NCBI GenBank assembly: GCA_046565505.1
Contig: JBKHYJ010000134.1
Coordinates: 1-43,593, forward strand
Source of the DNA: JBKHYJ01 sp046565505
Lineage (GTDB): Bacteria; Acidobacteriota; Blastocatellia; UBA7656
DNA length: 43,593 nucleotides
Reading direction: 5' to 3'
This document shows positions 35,901-43,451 of the stretch, piece after piece. Within the stretch, counting starts at the first letter, position 1. Each line of letters starts with the position of its first letter. Position numbers and translations under genes: made by a program. The notes under the pieces are model-generated. The model had not been told where the DNA came from. It made no database searches and saw nothing but the letters and a program-made list of their open reading frames with translations.

Positions 35901-36900
35901 GGTAAGCTCCATGACGCGCGGGCTCGTCGAAGGCGAAGACCTGGAAGCGGCCACGCGCAGGATCTCCGAGTCGGAAACTCATGCGATGACCGACGAGGAG
36001 CTCAGCGCCCTGGTAGATGGCGGCACCGCGTTGTTAGGCTCCCCGCCGCGCGGCCCCGCCGCGGGCGAAGGCGGCCGTGCGATCAGGGCTACATCACATG
36101 CGGGGCGGGGCGGCCCCGCGCCGAACAGCTACCCCGAGGCTCACCTTGACTTAGGCCGCGTCCTTTATGACCTCGGCCACAGCGCCGCCGCCATAGCGGA
36201 ATTCCGCGTCGCGGTAGAGCAGCGCGGCGGCCGGTTCCCGCGCGCCCACTACGAGCTCGGCCGCGCCCTGGTTCGCGCGGGCAGGTACGCCGAGGCGATG
36301 GCCGAATTGAGCACGGCCGTCGAGCAGCAGGGCGGCGTTTTCCCGGAGGCGCATTTCCAGATAGGGCTCCTGTTCTCGCGGCAGGGCGACGCCGGTTCCG
36401 CCATCGAAGCGTTCCAGACGGCCGTGGAGCAGTCGGGCGGCATTTACCCTGAGGCCTATTACCAGATGGGGCTGGCCCACGTCCGCAGCCGCAACACGGA
36501 ATCGGCCGTGGCAGCCTATCGCAAGGCGATAGAGCAGCGCGGCGGCTACTACCCGGAGGCGCACCAGGACCTCGGGAGGGTGCTGTATTCTATAGGCGAC
36601 CTCGAGGCGGCCAACGAGGAGTATTCAATCGCTGTGCGCCAGCGCGGCCCGCGGAAGGTGGAGGGCGCGGCGGCCGGCCCGAACGGCCAGGCCGCAGCCG
36701 GCGAGGCCGGACAGTCGCGCCGCAACGAGGAGCTAGTCGAGGAGTTGGAGACGGGGCTTCGGCAGGCGCCCGCGGCGGCCGACTCCGGTAAGCCCACCGC
36801 GACGGCCGCGCGCGCCGAATCGGAATCGGGCGGCTTACTCGACGCGGAGCAGCCGGGCGAGCGCGCCGGCAGGTCGGCCCGCGAAGCGGACGGCGGCTGA
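32938..36900 (+). CDS. giant TPR-repeat protein (33 TPR units)
   Basis: This 1320-residue protein is almost wholly tetratricopeptide repeat. By eye I count 33 units of 34 or 35 residues (28 in a row from residue 8 to about 980, then 5 more after an insert), each with the core A-x-x-x-L-G-x-A-x-x-x-x-G-x-x-x-x-A. The 35-residue units usually have QRGGxFP at the helix-B/next-unit joint, the 34-residue ones QQPxFP. The insert (about 980-1060) is charged, then Gly/Pro-rich; the C-terminal 100 residues are Ala/Glu/Gly-rich and probably disordered. No signal peptide or membrane segment is seen, so it is likely a cytoplasmic scaffold. AGGAG lies about 7 nt before the ATG. No partner or function is readable. 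Confidence 0.9.
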   Translation: MSGSLNTAQQYLDKGLIFYNKGWLDEATSSYRMAIQMRQGNFPRAYYQLARALLDLGDVDGAIEAFRTSIEQQPDNPDAYYSLGMTLARRGEYTEAIDAYHKAIGQRGGNHPWAYHNLGLALLRRGDFDEAADAFNRAIDQRNGDFPKAWHNLGVALARRGDLEQAVGAFRRALDQRHGTYPDTQFELGRVLLEKGDLEGAVESMRAAIQQRRAPFPQAHFELGRALFGQGRLEESIAESRAAIEEQPAYPEAHYALGRALARQGRLKEAVESYRSAIGQRSHFPWAYHNLGVALARQGDLAGAVEAYRKAIEQNPRFPRAHYDLGLALYNLGDSAQATEEFSAAIELRGGGYPDAHYELGRIYAAEGRLDLAITSFQTALSQNENFPEAHHDLGQAYYKSGKLTDAVGAYRAAIQQRGGDFAAAHHNLGLALCDLGVFDEAINEFREAIKQQPIFPRAYRNLGRTLYRVGDLDGAISALRTAVDQRDGEFAEAYHDLGLAYFSKGQLDESIGAQRKAIDQSKDFSEAYFWLGTAYNAKAEVHNAIDAYRGAIRSRRGPYPEAHYSLGLAHARKGELDEAIAAYRDALAENENFPAAHYSLGAALLEKGDHAESITSLRRALALNQELPWAHHRLGVALYQTGQLEDSIRELRRAVEQQPIFPDAHLNLARSLYDHGDLNGVVETCEKVISQHGSEFPEAHHLLGRALYELGDLDGAMGALASALAASPANAEAHRDLGRVLYDMGDLDAAINSYRAAIDHRPDYRLAHHDLGLALYEGGELEEAVASLRRATAQNDERFPAAWHNLGVALYDLGEVDEAITAHRTAIEQRGGRYAEAHYNLGNALYARGEIEDAVRAYETAIEQQRGGFPDAHRNLGNALARLGDLDGAAESLKRAISQGDTAADAHHDLGLILYGRGQLEDAIEEFRAALELRGGNDAEAHRNLGRALYESGSLSEARAEFETAIAQREGDAGKDGGMAAGRRTTQVSSMTRGLVEGEDLEAATRRISESETHAMTDEELSALVDGGTALLGSPPRGPAAGEGGRAIRATSHAGRGGPAPNSYPEAHLDLGRVLYDLGHSAAAIAEFRVAVEQRGGRFPRAHYELGRALVRAGRYAEAMAELSTAVEQQGGVFPEAHFQIGLLFSRQGDAGSAIEAFQTAVEQSGGIYPEAYYQMGLAHVRSRNTESAVAAYRKAIEQRGGYYPEAHQDLGRVLYSIGDLEAANEEYSIAVRQRGPRKVEGAAAGPNGQAAAGEAGQSRRNEELVEELETGLRQAPAAADSGKPTATAARAESESGGLLDAEQPGERAGRSAREADGG

Positions 36901-36987
36901 GTTATGGCACAACGCGGGAGGCAGGAATAAGAGAGGGTCTCAATGACTGCCGGGCTTGTTCGCCCGGCCCTTAATCAGAACTCGAAA

Positions 36988-37032
36988 GGCAAAGGCGGGA
37001 TGGTTGCTGCGACCGCCTTTGCCCTTTCTTTT
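36988..37032. terminator. intrinsic terminator after the TPR gene
   Basis: GGCAAAGGCGG and CCGCCTTTGCC form a perfect 11-bp stem (14-nt loop), extended by a few pairs past a bulge, and followed by CTTTCTTTT. It lies between the TPR gene and a convergent gene, and A-rich sequence on the left may also serve the minus strand. Confidence 0.8.
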
Positions 37033-37051
37033 GAGCCAGGATTTTTTTCGG

Positions 37052-37801
37052 TCACTGCTTCTTTTTAGCCGTCCACTTTCCCGTGCCGAGGTCGGTGACG
37101 CTGAAGGCGACCGTGCCTTCCATGCTGTCTTTGCCCGTGAGCTTCCCTGTGTAAGTCCCTTCGAGGTCTTGCCCCTGGAAGTTCACCTTGTAAGAGAGCT
37201 TCACGTCATTGCCCTTCACGGTCCCCGTCACGGGGGCCTCCCCTAGCTGACCTTTGTAAGTGCCGGTGACCTTCTCGCCCTCTTGCTTCAGCGTGAAGGT
37301 CGGCGTCCCCGTGCCCCCCGAAGCCAGCTCGACCGCGAACTCCCACACGCCCGTGATGCCCGAGGCGGCAGTCGCCTGCGCCGGGCCCGCGCCGGCCGCC
37401 TGTGTCGAGCTAGCCGCGGCGGCGTCTTCCTTGTGCGGCACGGCGGTCCAGGTCCCCGTCGCGAAGCCGCCGAAATCCGCGTCGCCGCTCATCGCACCCT
37501 TGTCGACTTTGCCCTTGTAGGTCATGACCAGGTCCTGCCCCTGCACCTGCGCGGTCATCACGAAAGTGATCTCGCTGCCTTTGACCGTGACGCTGTCGAG
37601 CGGGCGCTCGCCGCGCGGCGACTTCATCATGCCCGTTAGCTTGTCGCCCTCTTGTTTGATCACGAGCACCGCGGTGCGTTTGCCCTGCGGGGACTCGATC
37701 GTAACGTCCCAACTGCCCGCCACGGCCGCGTTGCCCTGCGCCGCGCGCGCGGCCGCGGCCAGCAGAATCGTGAGCAAGATTGAACTAAAAAGTCTTTTCA
37801 T
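37052..37801 (-). CDS. secreted protein with two tandem beta-rich repeats
   Basis: ATG 37801 is chosen because GGAGGG lies about 7 nt before it; the in-frame ATG at 37816 overlaps that site. The 249-residue product has a signal peptide (MKRLFSSILLTILLAAAARA) and two copies of about 90-100 residues of one beta-rich domain. GSWDVTIESPQGKRTAVLVI and GVWEFAVELASGGTGTPTF start them; each contains KQEGxKxTG and an xQGQDLxxTYxGK segment. An Ala-rich linker (about 120-147) joins them. The fold looks like a small lipocalin-like barrel, but that is inference. It follows the sigma-54-type activator gene by 18 nt on the same strand and probably forms an operon with it. Confidence 0.78.
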   Translation of the reverse strand: MKRLFSSILLTILLAAAARAAQGNAAVAGSWDVTIESPQGKRTAVLVIKQEGDKLTGMMKSPRGERPLDSVTVKGSEITFVMTAQVQGQDLVMTYKGKVDKGAMSGDADFGGFATGTWTAVPHKEDAAAASSTQAAGAGPAQATAASGITGVWEFAVELASGGTGTPTFTLKQEGEKVTGTYKGQLGEAPVTGTVKGNDVKLSYKVNFQGQDLEGTYTGKLTGKDSMEGTVAFSVTDLGTGKWTAKKKQ

Positions 37802-37819
37802 CCCGTGTCCCTCCATTAC

Positions 37820-39883
37820 CTATTCATTAGCTTCCAGGTGGTTATATTGCTGTAGCTTCCTATACAGCGTCTTGCGGCCTATGCCAAGGATTTGGGCCGC
37901 GCGCGAGCGGTCGCCGCGGGTGTAGACGAGCGTCTGCAATATCACGCGCTTCTCGACCTCGTCGATAGTCGCGCCGACCTCGACCTCAATCGTCTTGCTC
38001 GCCTCAGCGCCTTTGACGGCGTGCGGGAGGTCGTCTATGGCGATCATCCGCCCCTGCGCGATGATGACCGCGCGCTCGACGGCGTTCTCAAGCTCGCGGA
38101 CGTTGCCGGGCCAGTCGTAGCGCCGCAGCCACGCCATGGCTTTCTTGGTGATGCCCGTGATGTTTTTGTTCGAGCGCTTCTTGTACACCTCGAGGAAGTG
38201 AGTCGCCAGCAGCGGTATGTCTTCGCGGCGCTCCCTCAGCGCGGGCAGCTTTATCGGGTAGACCGCGAGGCGGTAATAGAGGTCCCGGCGGAACCGCCCA
38301 TCGCGCACCGCCTCCTCGATGTCTACGTTAGAGGCGGCGATCACGCGCACGTCTGTCTTCACGACTTCGTTGCCGCCCACGCGGGTGAACTCGCCGTTCT
38401 GTAGCACGCGGAGCAACCGCACCTGCGCCAGCAGCGACATCTCGGCTATCTCATCCAAAAAGAGCGTGCCGCCATTCGCCTCTTCAAATTTCCCCAGGCG
38501 CCGGCTGCGCGCGTCCGTGAACGCGCCCTTCTCGTGCCCGAACAGCTCGGATTCGAGGAGCGTTTCGGGTATGGCCCCGCAGTTGATCTTGATGTATGGC
38601 TTATCCTTGCGGGGCGAGCGCGATTGGATCAGGTCCGCCATCAATTCTTTGCCCGTCCCGCTCTCGCCTTGCAGGAGCACGGTCGTGTAGCTGTCGGCGA
38701 CGTAAAGGGCCATCTGCATGCAGCGCATCACGTTGTCGCTCTTGCCGACGAACCCGCTGGCGCTGACCTCGCTGTGCGCGTGCTCGAGCTCGCGGCGCAG
38801 GCGCAGCACCTCCGCCGACAGCCTCGCCTTTGAAAGCGCGATGGCGAGCTGGTCCGCGATGCCCAGCGCGAGCGCCGTCTCCTCCTTGACGAAAGACTGC
38901 TGAGGGTGCCGCCACAGCAGCACGAGCGCGCCGAATATCTTGTCTTCGATTATTATCGGGATGATTATCGCCGCGCCGGCCGAGAAGACCTCCGTCAGAA
39001 ACGAGCGCGCGTACTCGTGCTGGTCGGGCGAGAGTATCTTCATCATCTGCCCGCGCCCGACCGTCTTAGGCAGCAGCTCGAGTATGGGGAACTTGAGCGA
39101 CGGCCGCTTGAGTATGTCGGCGTGCGCGGCCCCGGTCGTGCGCAAGTTCGTGAAGTGAATCTCGCTGTTGTTGGCGTCCAGTATCGCCAGGCATGCCGCC
39201 TCTATGCTGAGCAGGTCGAGCGCGCGGTCGAGTATGCGCTCGGCCACTTCCGAATAATCCGAGCCCGTGTTTATGTCGTTGGCGATTTCTAGCAGGGCCT
39301 TATTGATGCGCGCCTCTTTCTCCTTCTCGCTGTATATGTGCGTGTAGCGGTAGCCGATCGCGATCTGCTGCGCGAGGTGGCGTATGAAGTTCATCTCGTC
39401 TTCGTTCCAGCGGTAGCTCTGGCGGCAGTGGTGCAGGCCGATCAGGCCGAGCAGTTGGAGGTTGAACGTGATGGGGACGACCAGCACGGACTTGCTGCCG
39501 AAGCTCTCGACCAGCTTTTGGAAGACGGGCGGGAGGTCCGGCGATTCCGCGTCCTCGATGGCCTGCGGGTTGTAAAGGTCCATGCTCTCTTGCAGGCGCT
39601 CGATGTCTACCCTGACCTCCAGGCCGAGCAGGGACGGTATCTCGCGGTCGCCGGCGTCCCTGCGGTACTCGTGCGTGATTCGGAAGAAGCCCTCGGGCGT
39701 CAGCGTCATCACGTCCGAGCGGTCCACCTCCATCATCTTGCCGACTTCGGTGACGGTCCCCTGTAGGAAATGATCGAGATTTATTACGGAGAAAGTCTCG
39801 GACCCTATGCGGCTGAGGATGGCTTCGCGCGCCTGGTACATTCTGAGCTTGCGCTCTAACGATGATATTTGCGGGGCTGTCAT
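37820..39883 (-). CDS. sigma-54-type activator: two GAF domains, AAA+, Fis HTH
   Basis: This 687-residue protein has two GAF sensor domains (about 28-180 and 200-350), an AAA+ core and a C-terminal Fis-type helix-turn-helix (RGDRSRAAQILGIGRKTLYRKL). Walker A is GESGTGKE (406-413) and Walker B LFLDE with D477-E478; RRDLYYRLAVYP carries the arginine fingers. The sigma-54 contact loop is GAFTDA (453-458), not the canonical GAFTGA. It likely remodels sigma-54 polymerase in response to a small molecule bound by the GAF domains. The start ATG lies inside a heptamer repeat array whose AAGGA may act as the ribosome site; M15 is an alternative start. Its nearest neighbour, the duplicated secreted protein gene, may be a target or partner. 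Confidence 0.92.
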   Translation of the reverse strand: MTAPQISSLERKLRMYQAREAILSRIGSETFSVINLDHFLQGTVTEVGKMMEVDRSDVMTLTPEGFFRITHEYRRDAGDREIPSLLGLEVRVDIERLQESMDLYNPQAIEDAESPDLPPVFQKLVESFGSKSVLVVPITFNLQLLGLIGLHHCRQSYRWNEDEMNFIRHLAQQIAIGYRYTHIYSEKEKEARINKALLEIANDINTGSDYSEVAERILDRALDLLSIEAACLAILDANNSEIHFTNLRTTGAAHADILKRPSLKFPILELLPKTVGRGQMMKILSPDQHEYARSFLTEVFSAGAAIIIPIIIEDKIFGALVLLWRHPQQSFVKEETALALGIADQLAIALSKARLSAEVLRLRRELEHAHSEVSASGFVGKSDNVMRCMQMALYVADSYTTVLLQGESGTGKELMADLIQSRSPRKDKPYIKINCGAIPETLLESELFGHEKGAFTDARSRRLGKFEEANGGTLFLDEIAEMSLLAQVRLLRVLQNGEFTRVGGNEVVKTDVRVIAASNVDIEEAVRDGRFRRDLYYRLAVYPIKLPALRERREDIPLLATHFLEVYKKRSNKNITGITKKAMAWLRRYDWPGNVRELENAVERAVIIAQGRMIAIDDLPHAVKGAEASKTIEVEVGATIDEVEKRVILQTLVYTRGDRSRAAQILGIGRKTLYRKLQQYNHLEANE

Positions 39884-39987
39884 TTGTCCTTTGTCACTCG
39901 TCCCTTGTCGTTCGTCAGCCTTTCATTGTTGCTTGCCGGCCCGCAGGTTGGCAACTGACGGAATGACAAATGACAAAGGGCGAATAA
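39880..39987. repeat. two oppositely oriented heptamer arrays
   Basis: Five consecutive heptamers of the form TC-N-[TC]-T-[TC]-G run from 39880 to 39914 (TCATTTG, TCCTTTG, TCACTCG, TCCCTTG, TCGTTCG). After a 37-nt gap the complementary orientation appears at 39952-39987 (CAACTGA, CGGAATGA with one extra base, CAAATGA, CAAAGGG, CGAATAA). The array covers the start of the sigma-54-type activator gene and reaches the stop of the protease gene. Confidence 0.6.
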
Positions 39988-39988
39988 C

Positions 39989-41743
39989 TCATCGCGTCAG
40001 GGCGAGCGGCTGGCTCACCCCGCCGTCCGGGTTTCGAAGCCTTACCTGCACGGCGACGCCGGCAGGGAAAGCGCTCTTCGGGACGCGGGCCAGGAAGCCG
40101 TCGCCCTTGGGTTTGGAGGAGTAGCCGGCCGTGCCGACGATGACCCTCGCGCCGCGTTGTATGCCCGTGCCGTAGGCGAACAGCTTCTCGCTGCCGTCCT
40201 TATATTTAATCCGCGTGAGCACGGGCGGCGTGATGCTGACCTGCACCTGGGCGGTTAGCGCGCCCACGGCGCTCAGCCGCCCGCCGGTCGAGACGTAGTC
40301 GGCCAGGTTGGCCCTCACCTCGACGCCCCTCATCAGTCGCTGCTTCATCAGTATGGCGTTGTCGCCGGGGTATCTTGATTTCACCAGGGCCGCCACGCCC
40401 GAGACGTAGGCCGCCGACAGGGAAGTGCCATCGCCCCGCGCGTACCATTCGTCCGGGTCGTTCGAGTTCGAGCAGAGCGGGCAGTTGCCGCGCGCGGAGG
40501 TCGTCAGCACGTATACGCCGGGCGCTGTCAGCGCCACGGTCCTTTGCCCGAAGCCCGTCTTGATCTCGTATGGGTTGAAGAGCGGGTGCCATATCTCGTC
40601 GTTGTAGTCGGAGGCGGCCACGACTATCTCGTTCGACAATTGATAGGCCCCCGGGTACACCTTGCTGTAATCGTTATCGAAGCCTTCGTTGCCCGCTATG
40701 CAGACGAGCAGCACGCCCGCGTCGTCGGTCGCGGCGACGGCATCCTGTAGCGCGCGGGCCTCCTCCTCCGTCACCGTATCGACAGGGAGCAGCGTCCTCC
40801 AGCTCGCGTTGATGATCGAGGCGCCGGCGGCGATAGAGTAAACCAGCGCCCGCGCCGCGTCGGCCACCGTCGCGTCGTAATCGCCCGGCGAGTCGCTCAG
40901 GCGCCTGAAGAACCTCACGGGCAGAATCTTCGATTGAGACACGCCGGCGATGCCTACCCCGTTGCCGATTTCGGCGGCGATGATGCCAGCCACCTGCGTG
41001 CCGTGGCCCACCACGTCCGTCGTGTCGCCATTCATGTCCGCGACGTTGAACCCGTGCACGTCATCGACGTAGCCATTATGATCGTCGTCGATTCCGTTGC
41101 CGGCGACCTCGCCCGGGTTGGTGTAGACGTTGCGCGCGAGGTCCGGGTGCGCCGCATCGACGCCCGTGTCCGTGACCGCCACGACCACGTTCGGGCTCCC
41201 CGTGGTTATCTCCCATGCCAGGTCGGCCTTGATGTCCGCGTTCGCCGTGGTCGGGTTGCCCTCAATATAATTGCCCCAGTTCTTCAGGCCCCACTGGTCG
41301 ATATACTTCGGGTCATTCGGGGTGACCGAGCCGAGCTTTATTCGGTAGTTCGGCTCGGCATACTCTACGTCGTCGCGCGACCGAAGCTCGTCGATCAGCG
41401 AATCAATGTCTGCGTCGCGGTCGAATTTGAGCAGGCGCATGCGCCCGAGCCCTCTGCGCGAAATAATCTCGTCGGCCTGCCTGCCTGCCGCCGCCCGCGC
41501 GAGCGGCCGGGCGCCCGCCTCGCCCGGCCAGCCGTAGCCGATGATGGGCGCGATTGACGTGGCCCTTTCATTCAGGTCGGCGGCGCTCAAATCCCCGGCA
41601 CCCTCCTTGAGTTTGACTATGATTTCGCCGGGCGCGTAAGTGGAGCGGTCGCGGTGGCGCCTGACCGCGCGGACGCGCGCGGGCGGCGCGGCGGCGATGG
41701 AACAGAAGATCAGGATGAGGGTGAAGACCTGGAGTTTTCGCAT
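39989..41743 (-). CDS. subtilisin-like (S8) serine protease, exported
   Basis: This 584-residue protein has a signal peptide (to about residue 26), an inhibitor-like propeptide (about 35-137, APGEIIVKLKEG) and a peptidase S8 domain. The catalytic triad is D192 (VAVTDTGVD), H247 (GHGTQVAGI) and S441 (GDGTSLSAAYVSGVAAL), with N352 (AGNEG) as oxyanion-hole Asn. A C-terminal beta-rich domain (about 490-584) ends in VQVRLRNPDGGVSQPLALTR, typical of an IPT/TIG-like or similar tail. It is likely secreted and self-processed. A very good promoter (TTGAAA-17-TATAAG) lies upstream. Its gene stops at the edge of the heptamer arrays before the sigma-54-type activator gene. Confidence 0.95.
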   Translation of the reverse strand: MRKLQVFTLILIFCSIAAAPPARVRAVRRHRDRSTYAPGEIIVKLKEGAGDLSAADLNERATSIAPIIGYGWPGEAGARPLARAAAGRQADEIISRRGLGRMRLLKFDRDADIDSLIDELRSRDDVEYAEPNYRIKLGSVTPNDPKYIDQWGLKNWGNYIEGNPTTANADIKADLAWEITTGSPNVVVAVTDTGVDAAHPDLARNVYTNPGEVAGNGIDDDHNGYVDDVHGFNVADMNGDTTDVVGHGTQVAGIIAAEIGNGVGIAGVSQSKILPVRFFRRLSDSPGDYDATVADAARALVYSIAAGASIINASWRTLLPVDTVTEEEARALQDAVAATDDAGVLLVCIAGNEGFDNDYSKVYPGAYQLSNEIVVAASDYNDEIWHPLFNPYEIKTGFGQRTVALTAPGVYVLTTSARGNCPLCSNSNDPDEWYARGDGTSLSAAYVSGVAALVKSRYPGDNAILMKQRLMRGVEVRANLADYVSTGGRLSAVGALTAQVQVSITPPVLTRIKYKDGSEKLFAYGTGIQRGARVIVGTAGYSSKPKGDGFLARVPKSAFPAGVAVQVRLRNPDGGVSQPLALTR

Positions 41744-41784
41744 AAGAGGTTGAACGAGCTTGAAATGGTTTAAGACAGTCTCTG

Positions 41785-41813
41785 CTTATAACCTAAAGGC
41801 GGGCCTTTTTCAA
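41785..41813 (-). promoter_or_regulatory. putative strong promoter of the subtilisin-like gene
   Basis: On the minus strand TTGAAA (41808-41813), a 17-nt spacer and TATAAG (41785-41790) match consensus at 5/6 each, about 42 nt before ATG 41743. This is the best sigma-70-type match in the window. Confidence 0.6.
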
Positions 41814-41880
41814 CAGATTTGGCGATGTGTCAGGCGTTCGGGGCCCGGCGCGCGGGCGCGGCGATTGAAGCCCCCCGCCG

Positions 41881-43356
41881 TCAGAGCGACGCCAGCTCCT
41901 GCTCGATCTCCCGGCGGGCGTGTTTGAGTTCCAGCAGGTAAGGGGGCGCGGCGCGCTCGCGGCATTCTTCGGGCGTGAGGCGACACCGCTCGCATGTGCC
42001 GTCGATGTCGAGCCGCGTGATGGCCGGGTCGTTGGCGAACCTGACGGCCCGCTCGAAAGCCTCGTCGCAGCGGAAGCCGAGCGAGACGGACGACGTGGCC
42101 GACGGGTTGAGCGCGAGGTGGCGCGCCATCGCGATGCACAGGTAGCGCGCGTCCGTGTCGACGAAGTGTGAGAGCTGCGCGTCGACCAGAGGCTCACCGC
42201 CCCCGTTGCCGCCCGCGTCCTCGAGCGCCTGTAGCACGCGGATGGCGAGCCAGCGGCGGCAGTAATGCTCGTTCACGCCCGAGCCGCCCGGGATCAACAC
42301 CTGAGACATGTTCAGGTGTTTGACGAGCTTGAACTGCCGGCCCTCGTGATTGAACCGCAGGAAGTGCAGCTTGATCCCAAAATACTGCGGCAGCAGCTCC
42401 GTGAGGCGGTACATGAAGATTTCAGGCGTCACGTCGTACTTGCCCAGGAAGGCGAGGAAGTGATCGGGGTGCCAGCGGTCGAGCGCGAAGAACTCGTTCA
42501 TGTCGGCGAGCGCGCGGTCGCGGTTGACCAGCAGCGCCCCCGCGAAGTAGGACGCCTTGAAATCGTTCAACACCTGCTCGAATGAATCGACGCGCTCGGG
42601 CGCGCTCGTCATCGCGCGCTCTCTGAGGTCGAGCGCGCGGTAGCCGATCTCGCGGGCGAGTATGAATTTCTTTTGAAGCTCTGTCAGGGCGGGATTAATC
42701 AGCAGGGCCGGCGAGGCGTTCTTCTTCGTCACGAGCACGGACCGGAAATGCCTGAGCTTCGGGTGGCAGCTCAGCCGCTCGTCGTCCAGGCAGTAGTTGA
42801 AGCGGCCTTCTATCAGCGCGCGGAGGTCGCCGTAGCTGACGGTAGGGTCGGACGCTATGCCTGACTCGCGCACGAACGCGTCAACCGCGCGCTCGATTTC
42901 CGGGAAGTAGTTTTCGTTCAGCTCCTGGTAAGACCGCAGCGCGGCGCGGAACAGGTGCTCGACGCCTATGTTGTACTGCTCCGCGATGCCGACGAGCGCG
43001 TTGACGAGCGAGCTCGCCTCGGCGGGCTGGCGCGTCAGAAGCTCTATGACTTGCGCGGGCGATATGCCGAAGAGGTGATAAGGGAAGTTGTGCAGCACGG
43101 GCGAGCCGAGAAAATTGGCGAGCGGGCTTAGCTCTTCGTTCAGCCTTATCGACACCAGGTCGTCGTAATTGCGCCCGAGTGCCTCGGCCATACGCGCGAT
43201 CTTTTCCGCCTTGGGGTACTTCTTGCCGTGCTCTATCTCCGTGAGGTAAGACGTCGAGAGCCTCGTGCGCGCGCTGAGGTCCGTCAGCGACAGGCCCGCC
43301 TGCTCGCGGTACTGCCTGAGCTTCATTCCAAAGATGACCTTGTGATTGAGACCCAT
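41881..43356 (-). CDS. XRE-family regulator with ImmA/IrrE-like and ScfR-type C-terminal domain
   Basis: This 491-residue protein has a Cro/C1-type helix-turn-helix (about 10-65, LRQYREQAGLSLTDLSARTRLSTSYLTEIEHG) and a long middle part. There the ImmA/IrrE region (about 220-300) has AREIGYRAL where zinc-peptidase members have HExGH, so the metal site is lost. The C-terminal part carries a Cys cluster (DGTCERCRLTPEECRERAAP), a feature of the short-chain fatty acyl transcriptional regulator family (DUF2083, as in RamB and ScfR). I infer control of acyl or short-chain carbon metabolism; the acyl-CoA dehydrogenase in this window is a conceivable target. GGGAG lies about 8 nt before ATG 43356. Confidence 0.9.
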   Translation of the reverse strand: MGLNHKVIFGMKLRQYREQAGLSLTDLSARTRLSTSYLTEIEHGKKYPKAEKIARMAEALGRNYDDLVSIRLNEELSPLANFLGSPVLHNFPYHLFGISPAQVIELLTRQPAEASSLVNALVGIAEQYNIGVEHLFRAALRSYQELNENYFPEIERAVDAFVRESGIASDPTVSYGDLRALIEGRFNYCLDDERLSCHPKLRHFRSVLVTKKNASPALLINPALTELQKKFILAREIGYRALDLRERAMTSAPERVDSFEQVLNDFKASYFAGALLVNRDRALADMNEFFALDRWHPDHFLAFLGKYDVTPEIFMYRLTELLPQYFGIKLHFLRFNHEGRQFKLVKHLNMSQVLIPGGSGVNEHYCRRWLAIRVLQALEDAGGNGGGEPLVDAQLSHFVDTDARYLCIAMARHLALNPSATSSVSLGFRCDEAFERAVRFANDPAITRLDIDGTCERCRLTPEECRERAAPPYLLELKHARREIEQELASL

Positions 43357-43422
43357 CGAACTCCCTTTGAAATGCTACTACAGTCGGCGCTTCATGAGTG
43401 AGAGGCCCTGTTCTTAAATTCG

Positions 43423-43451
43423 AGGCTAGCAATTGTCCTGATAAATGTCAA
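43423..43451 (-). promoter_or_regulatory. putative promoter of the XRE-family gene
   Basis: On the minus strand a perfect TTGACA (43446-43451), a 17-nt spacer and TAGCCT (43423-43428) lie about 70 nt before the gene start. The -10 box matches only 3/6. Confidence 0.42.
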
